Below are positions 33,201 to 42,475 of a stretch of 64,000 nucleotides of DNA, one piece after another. Origin of the DNA: Eutreptiella sp. 'Long Island Sound 2002' (lineage: Eukaryota; Euglenozoa; Euglenophyceae; Eutreptiales; Eutreptiaceae); NCBI GenBank assembly GCA_964036045.1, contig OZ038389.1:63006359-63070358 (forward strand), written 5' to 3'. The position numbers were made by a program, and so were the translations under genes. The stretch's first letter is position 1; the number at the start of each line of letters is the position of its first letter. A model generated the notes under the pieces. That model worked only from the letters and a program-made list of their open reading frames with translations, made no database searches and was not told the origin of the DNA.

Positions 33201-34163
33201 GGGGGCTGCTGTTACGGGGTCTCCCTCCGTGGGTGTGATCGTGGCATCGCCTTGGACGGTGAGGAGGAGGTGGTGGCGGCCCGTCGGTAGTGTCCAGGTG
33301 GTGGTGGGCTCGGTGATCGAGTGGAGGCGGATGGCCTGGAGCCCCGGTGTGATTTCGTCCCATCGGAGTGTGCCGTTGTGGACCGCCCATTTCCGTGGCC
33401 GGTCTCGAAACCCGTTTCGGTCCGGGGTGGTGCGGTGTTGTGGGGGGAGCTCCATTGTGGTGATGGGGTGGGTGAGGGGCTCTGTGCGGGGTTTGTCTTG
33501 TGTGGTTGGTGGTGATGGTGCCTGGGGCATATCTTTCTCCAGTTGTTGTGGGGCTTTCGCCTCCTGGAGTTCTGCGCTGATGGTGGCGAAGACATCTGGG
33601 AGGGTGGGGGAGGCGGGGGCGTGGGGTGCTGGATCGTTCCAGGTGATGTGGTATTCTTCAGGGTTCTCGGGGCTTTGCTGTACGGTGATGGCGGCGGTGG
33701 CGTCGTCTTCAGGTGTCCATCGGTGTGGATTGTGGTCGAGGGGGTGGAGGGTGATGGTGTGGCGGTGTTTACAGCTGTGGAACGCTAGGAGGGCGTGGAG
33801 GCCGTGTCTGGTGTCCCCGGGCGGGCGGGGGTAGGTTTCGGCTGCTGCTTCCAGGAAGGCGTCCGTGGTGCCTTTCCAGGCGTCTTCCCAGAGAAGGTCT
33901 TCCTCTGTGCCCCACTCGTTGTCGTTCCTTTTCTCCTGCTTCCACCCCTGGAGGGTCGCGTGGTCCTCAGGGAGGGCTCGTTGGATGGACTGGTAGTACT
34001 GCTCGGCGTCCATGGGGGCTAGGGTGCTGACCAGTGTGGCGTAGATGTACTTGGGGGGGGGGGGCGGTGGGGGCGTGGCGGCGCGGTCGGGGTCGGGCTC
34101 CTCTCGCTGGTGTTCCGCATTCTGGTCTGCGGTGGACGCGGGGGATATGGAGCGTGGTGGCAT
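30225..34163 (-). CDS. ORF1, 1,312-codon protein of the LINE, intact
   Basis: The only undamaged long ORF of the element. ATG is at 34161-34163, and the same frame stays open upstream (DDDYDVLPAIRH lies 5' of the ATG), so translation may begin earlier. Residues 40-180 are charged and globular-looking. Residues 280-360 (TGRHHLLLTVQGDATIT then HAVHIPPQA) resemble a cupin-like barrel. Residues about 1140-1190 contain three in-frame 17-residue repeats (HPDQASSSSSLP, 51 bp each). The last 120 residues (KKGAKVQQPF, WIWCEGTIQY, IRVIWHRQ) look like a Tudor/SH3-type barrel. No RRM or CCHC typical of LINE ORF1 was seen. It presumably binds element RNA or chromatin. Both domain suggestions are inference. 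Confidence 0.7.
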   Translation of the reverse strand: MPPRSISPASTADQNAEHQREEPDPDRAATPPPPPPPKYIYATLVSTLAPMDAEQYYQSIQRALPEDHATLQGWKQEKRNDNEWGTEEDLLWEDAWKGTTDAFLEAAAETYPRPPGDTRHGLHALLAFHSCKHRHTITLHPLDHNPHRWTPEDDATAAITVQQSPENPEEYHITWNDPAPHAPASPTLPDVFATISAELQEAKAPQQLEKDMPQAPSPPTTQDKPRTEPLTHPITTMELPPQHRTTPDRNGFRDRPRKWAVHNGTLRWDEITPGLQAIRLHSITEPTTTWTLPTGRHHLLLTVQGDATITPTEGDPVTAAPAHAVHIPPQASSAPMTVHPGPTPLQAIVITYPAPNDHEHTWQQRREDIRGDLLQEHLGLTRTHHTLQPIRGVGQAPHGIHTQGVWAYATPINPQAAEDIKTALFIQQAQTQTPHCNTQRGYTIWWAYQDHDTLTPQPGACPLDTNTTALLQAAGAAATQVGAPKTWGTQYLVETKVAPHAKAQDKPPTPKPLHPPLKLDPTEHTPQDEWATHYIIPHTTTGKNDAARITVTRHLPHTTQVYELTAPNVLVTRCRHDERYTIQAEGAAATTLYTWATRGDLPHPTLHHAPSWPTPFHTADRPNKKPKHTGMHTPAQEAQHRHDARRKARTLHDNHTIPRISAPPPRVSDTTHNRTITGITTDCLNPAASRADAVWISEGRSHTRAVARLHNIQPHKLQRAVGPFTVHVTRYGIDHPRCEHHDPPCSTPCTSPLRQPLPASTITGNMYLGTVPGDPGIYILPNRSREHAIPLHGVESLALGPPPPKHQHQHIPGDKRTQAPDGGKKAHQRVLAHITVHPAAHLPKDFGTERHIVLDGQAHHIISAAHERHWDPTTIPAMPPPPQGPKDPVTPFHIDQLLSRRVTPHLHPPRIELAIASWDTLDTPPQQPAIHILKADAQWWVPHWAHGVLMAAQAYTPEIGLEDPPRGRQRLLQATTLTGREGAPREAPHTALYWAQGSPDGPDTPEPTEAWVMQAKAMRNYHLHHPFDDSPAALPWPSDPPETVRKLADIMRSHAKAKMQTPAEPPLTDPGQQATHPFFKPHAPPAPLPPVPPKRARRQRGTPAPNQAGKVATSRPPASHPTHPANPDQASSSSSLPPLPPPHPDQASSSSSLPSLPPPHPDQASSSSSLPPPAPPPPKAYPGFKKGAKVQQPFRNDHTGDWIWCEGTIQYRLKEPGDNGGPQIRVIWHRQKELDQGSSAPEKPEGYTLELTSAHPIRLRTEENKAHRGTKYTGELPPEWSQGLPPPRLPKRPPTGKKSPSPKIVGEATVTN

Positions 34164-36477
34164 GGGGTGGTCGGGCTCCTGCGGTTCCGTGGGTTGCTGG
34201 TGGGCTTGTGGGCGCGGGGCGGTGGCTGCCAGTAGGTGTCGGATGGCCGGGAGGACGTCGTAGTCGTCGTCCCAGCAGTGGGCTGCAGCGCACGTCCTGT
34301 CGGGGGAAGCGGGGGGGCGTGTTGTGGAGCGGTGTACGATAGGGTGGGCGACGCGTGCGGGTGGTGGTGTGCTCGCTCTGCCGTTCCGTTCCCCGCGAGC
34401 CCTGACCCTTTGGGGGTGGTGGTGATGTTGGTGGTGAGGGTGGTGTGGGTGCCAGAGTGAATGTTTGTGCCGCTGGCGGTGTTGGTGGCGAGGGTGGTAT
34501 GGGCGTTAGCGTAGATGAGGTTGGTGCTGGGCTATGGTTGATGGTGAAAGTTGGTGGGTCAGCTGTTGTCGCTGTCGTCGTCGCCGGTGGTGTTGGTGCC
34601 TCTGATGTCGTGGACACTGATGGCGAGGGGGATGGTTGGTGAGCATCGCGAGGGTGACGTATGGGCGTATGTGGTGTTGCCCGTGTTGTCGATGGTGAGG
34701 GTGTTGTTTCTGGTCGTTGGGGCGTAACGTTTGTGGGCCGGACGTGGCGGTAGTGGCGAGCGTGCTGTAGATGACGGGTGATGTGGCCCACGTCGCCTCC
34801 GGTGGTGGAGGGGTGATAGGTGCCGTGGTGGCGTTTGCGACGATGGGGTGCCGCGGGTGGTGTATTGGTTGTTGGTGGTGGAGCTGTTCTTGGTTTGTGG
34901 GTAGTTCCCGTCCGGCGGTGGTGGTGTTGGAGGTGTTGGTGTTCGCTGAGGCCGTTGGCAACGCCAGGGGTTCCTGGCCTTGCGCGGGGTGGTGGTGGCG
35001 CTGGTGAGTGTAGGCGGTGCCATGGGCGGCGGTGCCATTGACGGCCCGGCCGGGTGTGCTGGCAGTGATGCTGACGGTGTGGGTGCGGTGGCGGCAGTGT
35101 TGTGGTCGTTAGTTCATCGAGGTTTGTGTCTTTCCGGGTGTCGGCGACACTGATGATGGGTCGGCGCAGGCGCTACTGGTGGGTGTGGGTCCGGTTGTGG
35201 GAGGTTTTCCGGTTGTTTTGGGCACTATGGGCTGGCTTGACTGCTGGTGTTGATCATCGTCCTCTGGCGAAGGGTGGTGTCGCTGGTGGGGTGTCTGCTG
35301 GTGCTGCTGCAGGTTTTGGGTGTAGGTGTGGTTTAGGGTGCGGCGTTGGTGGGTGGTGACGACGGTGGGTGGCCTGACTGGTGGGTGGCAGCGGTAGTGG
35401 GGGTGTCGGTTGTTGGTGAGGTTGCCGTCGTCGGTGTTTCGGTTGGTGCTGGTGATGGTGTCGCTGGTTGTGCAGATGGTGGGAGGTGGGAAGGGGACCC
35501 GTACCCTGGTGGTTTGTGAGGGTGTCGTGGCTTTCGGTCGACGGTGCCGCTTTCGGTGGTGTTCTTGAGAGTTGGCCAGGAGTGTTGTCGGCGTTGCTCT
35601 GGTTTATAGTGCCTGCGTTTCGTGGTCGTAGGTGGTTCACCGGGCTTTGTCGCTGGTGAGGGTGGTGCAAGTGGTGTCGGTGACTGTTCGGCTGGTGTCG
35701 TTTGTGCGGGCTGTGTGGTTGTTGCGTCAGGGGTCGTTGGCGTTGGTGACGGTCGTGTGTTCGGGGTTGGTGCCGGTGGTGGCAGTCCGATGGTGAGGGT
35801 GCCGGGGACGCTGGGTGGCTCCGCGTTGTTGGGTTTTCTCCTCGCCCTACCTGGCGGAGGGTGCTGCTGGTGTCGCTGGTGGTGAGGATGGTGGATGTGG
35901 TGGTGTTGCTGTGGTGTTTTGTGCTGCTCCGGTGGTGGGGACCCCTGGTTGATGTTGACGATGCTCCGGGTGATGTTGATGCGGTGGGTGTGATGGTGTG
36001 TGGTGTTGCTGTTTCTACCCTTGGCTGGGGGCCTGGTGGGTGGCGCTGGTGGCGTTTGTTCGCCAGCCGTGCTGGCGTCCTTGGTGTTGCCGTCGGTTGG
36101 GGCGCCCTAGGTGTTACTCTGTGCCGGGGTCGTGGTGGTGGTGGTAGGGGTGTTGTAGGTGAGGGTACCTCGGCTCGTCGTTGGTGGGGTTGGCGGTGGT
36201 GTGGATATTGCCGTGGGTGTTGGTGTTGGTGTTGCCGACGGTGAGGGTGTCACGGTGGTGGTTGGCGTGTCTCGTGGTGGTCTGATGGCGTGGATGTTGT
36301 TGGTGTTGGTGCTGGGTGCCGCCTACGTTTGGGTGGTCGGCGGTTCTGGGCGTGCCACTGGTGGCTGGTGTTTGGCTGGCTTGTGGTCCTGGTGGAGCCG
36401 GTTGTCTCTGGTGTTGGGATATTCCCTTCGGCTGTCCTTGGGTCTGTAATGGCAGGTGTTGCTTCGGTTGCGGAAGG
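34164..36477 (-). other. LINE 5' region, GT-rich leader
   Basis: The + strand consists largely of GTTGGTG/GGTGGTG variations (minus CACCAAC). It appears to be low-complexity leader or untranslated sequence. Open minus frames (33967-34791, 34506-34961, 35254-35670) are His/Thr/Pro-rich without conserved motifs. It ends abruptly at the target duplication at 36478. No other copy is present to confirm the 5' end. Confidence 0.6.
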
Positions 36478-36488
36478 CGGAGGCGAAG
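36478..36488. repeat. Right target-site duplication of the younger LINE
   Basis: CGGAGGCGAAG, partner of 18215-18225. Older-copy RT sequence resumes directly after it. Confidence 0.82.
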
Positions 36489-37301
36489 TTGTAGAAGGGG
36501 AGGCCTAGGCGTTTCCACACCGCCTCCAGGAGGAGCCAGGGGGTGTTCGGGAGGGCTCCTTTGACGTCGAGGGAGGCGATGATGAGGTCAACCGGGTCCA
36601 TGTCGGGGATGGTGTCTTGGAGGAAGATGGCCTCGTGTGGTGACCGGCCGGGGATGGCCCCCCAGAGGCTGGCGGATACGTGGGGGTCCACGTTGGGGCA
36701 GTTGCGGCGTAGGACGATGGTCCAGACGATTTTGATCTCCGTGACTGCACAGACTATGGGGCGCCAGTTGTCCGGGTTGGCCCAGTCTCCTTTTTTGTAG
36801 AGGGGGCGGACAACGTTTGCCCAGTCTGGTGGCAGGGGGGTTTGCCCTGTGACGATGTCCCAGAGGCGGTGGGCGAAGATGTGGAGGAGGTGGGCGGGGA
36901 GGTGGTAGTATGCCTCCGCTGGGAGGCCGTTGTAGCCTGGGGTTTTGTGTTGCTGGAGACTGTGGATGGCCTTCCAGACTTTGTGGATGGTGAAGGGGCG
37001 CTTTTCCAATTGCCTCCTCTGGGCGTGGTTGAAGACTTGAGGGAGGCGGTCGTTTTTGGCCTGGTTGTCAGCGTCCAGTGTGTCTTGGGTGGGCGTGTGT
37101 TGTCGGAGGAAGCTGTCTTGGGTGGCTTGGAGCACTGTGGCTGGGTCGTTGGTGAGGGAGCCGTCCTCCTGTCTGACCGTGGTGATGGTGCGGTGGCCGG
37201 TGTTGGTCATCGCGTCTTTGAGGTGGCGGATGGCTCTGTAGGGGAGTTCATTTTGCGCATACCGCTCGTGTTCTTGGGCCATGCGCTGTTGCCTGTGGAT
37301 G
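36478..37301 (-). pseudogene. Older LINE copy, 5' part of the RT domain
   Basis: Minus-strand RT fragment of about 270 residues: the palm start (LYKKGDWANPDNWRP near 36770), GAIPGRSPHEA, and motif A (LDVKGALPN, with Leu in place of Phe) near 36560. It ends at the Ala-Ser where the fragment at 18225 continues. At 37301 it ends after CCTGTGGATG, the likely 5' truncation point of the older insertion, since unrelated sequence follows. Confidence 0.88.
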
Positions 37302-37720
37302 GTTTGCGGTGGTTAGGAATATGGGGGAAAGGACTTAGGCCAGACACAGAATATGACTTGGCCAAGCAACTGAATTCAGAAACAGTTAAAAAGTAGAACC
37401 GCAATAAGTGGTAGAAACAATTGAGTATAGGGGTCTTGGGGTGGGAGACCACTACGCTTAATCTCCAAGGCCTTAGGCACGAAATGCCTATTTTATTTCG
37501 GTATAACCTCCATGAACGAAGATACCTCCGCTCAGTTGAGTGATAGGGGTCAGCTTCATGGGGGGCTAGGGTTATGACGCTAGTTACGTTGAGAAAGTGT
37601 ACTTCAAGCTTCAAAAGAGAGATGAAAATACTTAAGTAAGTCTTGGCATCAACAAAAGGGTGTTAAGGGGGGCTTGACCTGGATCAAGCCCTCCAAGAAA
37701 GACAAGGCAGTGACTTTTTC
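37302..37720. other. Unique sequence between LINE and gypsy remnant
   Basis: AT-richer DNA, no gene recognised. An inverted pair, GGGCTTGACC/GGATCAAGCCC, lies around 37670-37692. Confidence 0.45.
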
Positions 37721-38630
37721 TTACTCAATGTAACCCGAGTGTCGGTCCACACACATGAGGACTGCGTCGAAGGGGGGGGAAGTAGCTCCCTTGGTGCCGA
37801 GCTCCTTCACTGTCAGGGCTAGCATGAAGAAGACATCGATGCAGACTGACTCGAAAGGGTGTTCAAGAATGAAGTAGAACTGTGAGTCGCCCGGGGCCTT
37901 GTAGTTGGCTGCGTTCTGGGCTTGACACACGGTGCAATGGGCGCACGGTTTGTTGCAAATCTCCTCCAATCGGGGTATGACGAACCGCGGTTGAAGGGAC
38001 TGTCGGAGCCTTGTGGCTCCAAGATGCAACGTGGTGGTCTTGTGCCATTGTGACACCAGTCGCTCTGACATGTCTTTGGGCACGAGTAGACGGCCGGCCT
38101 TAAAAATCTTGTCCCCATGTACAGTCTCATCCTTGGCCCACCGGTCGTGGTCTCCCTCCTCCCCATCAGGAGCGCTGGTGATCGAGTCAAAAACACCACT
38201 GAAGTCAGGACATTTGGCATAGGCGGGCCCCCAATCCTGCTTACGGACATCATTCTTGGCTGTGAAGACAGGAGGGATTGGCGGTGCCGACGGTCGAGCA
38301 ATGGGGGAGACACAGGCAGCCATGGAAGGGATCCTGTGTGCCTTGGGAGCTAGCTTGTTCTGAACCACGAAGCACTTGATCTCGGGGTCGATGATCCCTT
38401 CTTCCCCCTGCCTTTCGAAGGCAATGAGCCGTTTCCTTCGCATCCCCGTGCACCAAGACATCCTGGAGGGCGCGGCCAGCGGGGTATACCCAGCGACTCA
38501 GCACATCTGCAATGGTGTTGTCCTTCCCAAGGACATACACGGCGCCGAGATCGGTCTTGCTGAAGGTCTTGTGCCAACGAGCAGCGGAACAGGCAAGGGC
38601 GCGGGTGACAGGTGTCAGGACCCGCGCACC
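37721..38630 (-). pseudogene. Ty3/gypsy pol remnant (RNase H end plus integrase)
   Basis: On the minus strand the end of a gypsy RNase H (LGAVYVLGKDN then IADVLSRW, near 38560-38500) is followed after a frameshift near 38440 by an integrase N-terminal region. The zinc-binding H...H...C-x2-C is seen at WHKTTTLHLG and CAHCTVC (38055-37930), then the first catalytic Asp in CIDVFFM near 37835 and DRHSGYIE at the stop at 37721. The rest of the integrase core, the chromodomain, protease and RT are absent. A second integrase remnant of the same family is at 61963-62495. Confidence 0.8.
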
Positions 38631-38768
38631 GCCCACAGGGCAGGGGGGAGGGAGTGCGCCCGAACCAGGGACTAGGGGCCGGGAGGACGGGGCACGGGGG
38701 CGGGGGGGGAAGGGCAGGGCGCAGGGCGAGGGAAGGGGGGCGGGGCGCCCCCGCAGCCGGACGTCCAG

Positions 38769-40044
38769 GCGGTGCGGTGCATCCCCCCCGGTATCCAGCA
38801 GATGCCGGCGCACCACGCCCACCACCACCACGAGTCCCTGTACAACATGCAACCAGAAATGGGGGACCTGATCCCCCCCCGACCCCCCCGGGCCCCCCTT
38901 CCAGTCGGCCCCCCACCCGCACGGCGGCGCCCCGCACGGCCCCGGCCCCGCGGCACGAGAGCCGAGGGCGGAGCTGGCACGGATGGCCGCTGCCCCGGCG
39001 GCGCGTGGGTCCGGCGAGGCACCGGCGCAACAGGCGCAGAAGCCGCGGGCGGAGCCGGCACGGGGAGCAGAGGGGGCCCGTGGCGATTGGGCTCGGGACC
39101 GGGACGCGATCCCCGACCCCCTGGGGGGCGAGGCCCTCCCCCTGCCGATGGAGGTGTATGGGTGGCTGAGCTGGGCCACCTCAGGAACCACCAGGGGGCT
39201 GAGGAACCGGCCCTTGGATGCCATGCTACTCCGGAAGAACGGGCAGAACCGGGAAGTACCCCCAGGGCGTCGGGTGGCCCGGAGGACCACAAAGGGGTCC
39301 TCCGAGCCGTGATTCGGTCAGGGTGGCCCGACCGGGGGCCGACATGGCCGGCTTTCCTGGAGGGGGGAGGGGTGCTCCGCGTCGGGGACGCGGTAGCCAA
39401 CAACTGGCTACCACGGGCCCTGCGCACCGCCCTCACTGTGTTGTGCTTGCACTTAGGGTGTACGTAAAACCCTTTTGTCCTTGTCTTGCACTTTAAATCA
39501 AATTGTTCTAAATGAATTTCTCCATTCCAATTGATTGCCTTGGCGAGCACAAAGTAGGAAACAGCAAGAAGACGAATTGGTGAACGAACATTGAGCTGGA
39601 CCAACTGGCTGGTCCAGTAATACGGGTTCACATGCCTAAAAAAAAAAAGGTAGTTGATATACGAATAAATTCTCATTAAAAAGGCAATGAAACCTATATT
39701 TTAGCAACTTTCTGAGTAGTCCATTGAGTCACAGGCACTGTCAACATTACTTAAATCACTGTCGGCGGCAAAAGACGGCAACAGTCTCGACAGGCCATCT
39801 GAAGCTTCGAAATAGCTTCAAAAAAGCTTCTAAAACATTAGAACCTTCTAAAATACTATCAAACATGATTAAATCACATTATAAACATATCAAATGTGAT
39901 TATTAATGTATGGCTACTAATGTATCCTAGATCTCTGCTCTCTGCGGTGTACCTAAGAGCAGTAGAATCTAGCAGTAAGCTATAGGCTTGGAATATAGGC
40001 CAAATATGAGCAAACATCCTAGTGTTTGCTGTAGGATCTGGAAG
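38769..40044. repeat. 1,276-bp direct repeat X, left copy
   Basis: Begins GCGGTGCGGTGCATCC and ends GGATCTGGAAG. It matches 44884-46159 over exactly the same length with roughly a dozen differences (about 99%). The first half is GC-rich (component C); the second, from about 39434, is AT-rich repeat B. The right copy continues past the match into repeat B sequence that the third copy at 51737 also has, so the left copy is cut at 40044. Confidence 0.9.
39434..40044. repeat. Repeat B, copy 1 (truncated)
   Basis: An AT-rich dispersed repeat starting ACTGTGTTGTGCTTG. It contains a 7-bp hairpin CTGGACC...GGTCCAG near 39595-39617 and an A run near 39640. Further copies are at 45549-46222 and 51737-52404. 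No coding frame is conserved. It could be a SINE or the terminal part of another retroelement. Confidence 0.8.
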
Positions 40045-41278
40045 GTAGGTAGGTGGGTGCACTCCGTCGTGGAGAGGCGCCCCATGGTTCCCCCTGGCGT
40101 CGCCCCTGTGACGAACAGGAGGAGGCTCCGCGCGTGAAGAGGGGAGGCGGCTTACATCCCGCTAGACCTGACTTTTGGCCCCCAACAAAGCGGCCCCGGG
40201 CTACACCGGGAGGGCTGATCGCCGCCAGCGTGACGTGCTTGTCTCGCCGGGAGGGTGGGCCCCCGTGTTTGCGCACGTCCCCTCCTTTGGGCGGAACCCT
40301 AGGGGTTCACCGGACTTCCTGGCGTATCCCGTTCCCAAGGCATGCATGCATGTTCTTGGTACTAGGGTTCCGAGGCGCTTGGGTGTCGCACGCTCCGCCT
40401 CGAGTCCCAAAGCAGCGCTGGCCTTAGGATGCAGCCTTACCTCCGGGCTCCGGATCTCGTTTGGCCGGGTCACCTGCATGGCACGGGCTGCCTCAGTGCC
40501 CGGGCTGTGGGCACTGGGTTTCCTACTGTTGGCTTGCGTTTGTGGTTGGGTCCGGGTTGCGTTTGGTGGTGGGTTTTGTTTACCCCTGCCTGTTGTGGCT
40601 GGGGTCTTGGGTGGGTGTGTTTGGGCTCGGTTCGTGGTGTTGTCCCTCTTTTGCCGGCTGTTTGTGGTGTTCGTGGTTGGGCTTTGGTGTCGGCCTGCTT
40701 TCGGGACCTGTGTGGTTTCGTGCGCGTTTCCCTTGCCCTCCGCCGTTTCCGGTTTCGGTGTGCGGTGTGGGCGTGCGTGCTGGGCCCGGGTCTCGGCTGT
40801 GCCCCGCCCTTCTTGGCTGGGTTGTCGGGCTGTGTTTTTTGCGCTTTTTTTTTTTTTCCGGTTGCTGGGTGTCCCCGTCCCGGGCCTTGTGGTCTCTCCC
40901 CCCGTCTCCTTTCTTTCGGGCTGGGCTGCTGGCTTTTTTTTTTTTTTGTCTGCTTGTTTCGGTGCTCCTTTTCCCGCTGGGCCGCTGTTCCTGGCTTGGT
41001 GTCGCCGGTTTTGGCTGGGTGGTCCCCCTGTACCTGTTTGGGGGTCCTGTCTTCGGTGCCCTCTGGGTGGGGGGTTTGGCCCCCTTCTGTGTTGTTGGCG
41101 GCGGTTTGGTGGCTGTGGGCTCTTTTCGCGCGCCCACCTCCCCCCCCCCTTTTTTTTTTTTTTAGGGGGGGGGGCGCCTGGCTGTTCCCCCCTTTGCCTT
41201 TCCTCGGCTGGCGCTTGCTCTGTGGCTGGTGTGTGGTGTGGTTGGTCCCTCGCCACTCCTGGCGGAGATTCCTGTGTG

Positions 41279-42475
41279 CTACTCCCCGCCACTCCTGGCT
41301 GGGTTTCGCTGCCGGTGGTGGTGGGCGGTCCCCGCCACTCCTGGCTGGGGTCTGCCGGCGGCGGTGGTGTGTGGCGGTGGTGTGTTGGTGGGGTTGTGGC
41401 TGGTGTGTGGTGTGGTTGGTCCCTCGCCACTCCTGGCGGAGGTTCCTGTGTGCTACTCCCCGCCACTCCTGGCTGGGTTTCGCTGCCGCTGGTGGTGGGC
41501 GGTCCCCGCCACTCCTGGCTGGGGTCTGCTTGCGGCGGTGGTGTGTGGTGTGTGGTGTGTGGCGGTGGTGTGTTGGTGGGGTTGTGGCTGGTGTGTGGTG
41601 TGGTTGGTCCCTCGCCACTCCGGGCGGAGGTTCCTGTGTGCTACTCCCCGCCACTCCTGGCTGGGTTTCGCTGCCGGTGGTGGTGGGCGGTCCCCGCCAC
41701 TCCTCGCTGGGGTCCGCTTGCGGCGGTGGTGTGTGGTGTGTGGTGTGTGGTGTGTGGTGTGTGGTGTGTGGCGGTGGTGTGTTGGTGGGGTTGTTCTGGT
41801 GTGTGGTGTGGTTGGTCCCTCGCCACTCCTGGCGGTGGTTCCTGTGTGCTACTCCCCGCCACTCCTGGCTGGGTTTCGCTGCCGCTGGTGGTGGGCGGTC
41901 CCCGCCACTCCTGGCTGGGGTCCGCTTGCGGCGGTGGTGTGTGGTGTGTGGTGTGTGGCGGTGGTGTGTTGGTGGGGTTGTGGCTGGTGTGTGGTGTGGT
42001 TGGTCCCTCGCCACTCCTGGCGGAGGTTCCTGTGTGCTACTCCCCGCCACTCCTGGCTGGGTTTCGCTGCCGGTGGTGGTGGGCGGTCCCCGCCACTCCT
42101 GGCTGGGGTCCGCTGGCGGCGTCGGTGTGTGGTGTGTGGCGGTGGTGTGTTGTTGGGGTTGTGGTTGGTGTGCGGTGTGGTTGGCCCCTCGCCACTCCTG
42201 GCGGAGGTCCCTGTGTGCTACTCCCCGCCACTCCTGGCTGGGTTTCGCTGCCGGTGGTGGTGGGCGCTCCCCGCCACTCCTCGCTGGGGTCCGCTGGCGG
42301 CGGTGGTGTGTGGTGTGTGGTGTGGTGTGTGGTGTGTTGTTGGGGTTCCTCGCCACTCCTGGCGGAGGTTCCTGTGTGCTACTCCCCGCCACTCCTGGCT
42401 GGGTTTCGCTGCCGCTGGTGGTGGGCGGTCCCCGCCACTCCTGGCTGGGGTCCGCTGGCGGCGGTGGTGTGCGTG
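41279..42475. repeat. Minisatellite, 7 units of 161-208 bp, hairpin-rich
   Basis: Units start at CTACTCCCCGCCACTCC near 41279, 41453, 41641, 41849, 42037, 42218 and 42379. Each has three copies of GCCACTCCTGGC (stem GCCA/TGGC, loop CTCC; one of the three extends to CGCCA/TGGCG) and a GTGTGGTGTGT tract of variable length that accounts for most of the length variation. One half-unit precedes the array from about 41215. Confidence 0.92.

Larger units (their letters stand above)
18226..36477 (-). mobile_element. Younger LINE copy, about 18.25 kb
   Basis: The element has a simple-repeat 3' tail at 18226 and its 5' end at 36477, is bordered by an 11-bp duplication, and sits inside another copy of its own family. 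Order on the minus strand: 5' GT-rich leader (36477-34164), ORF1 (34163-30225), hairpin spacer (30224-30029), ORF2 with endonuclease, RT, RNase H and zinc knuckle (30028-24679), ORF3, ORF4, ORF5 (ending 20582), then a 2.3-kb 3' region. Domain order EN-RT-RNase H places it near the I/R1/Tad group of LINEs. The length and the extra ORFs after ORF2 are far outside what is usual for that group. Confidence 0.85.

Noticed and set aside
41279-42475. CRISPR-like array
   Set aside because: Long degenerate tandem units in a eukaryotic retroelement context. The repeated 12-mers are hairpins inside a larger unit, not constant repeats separated by unique spacers.
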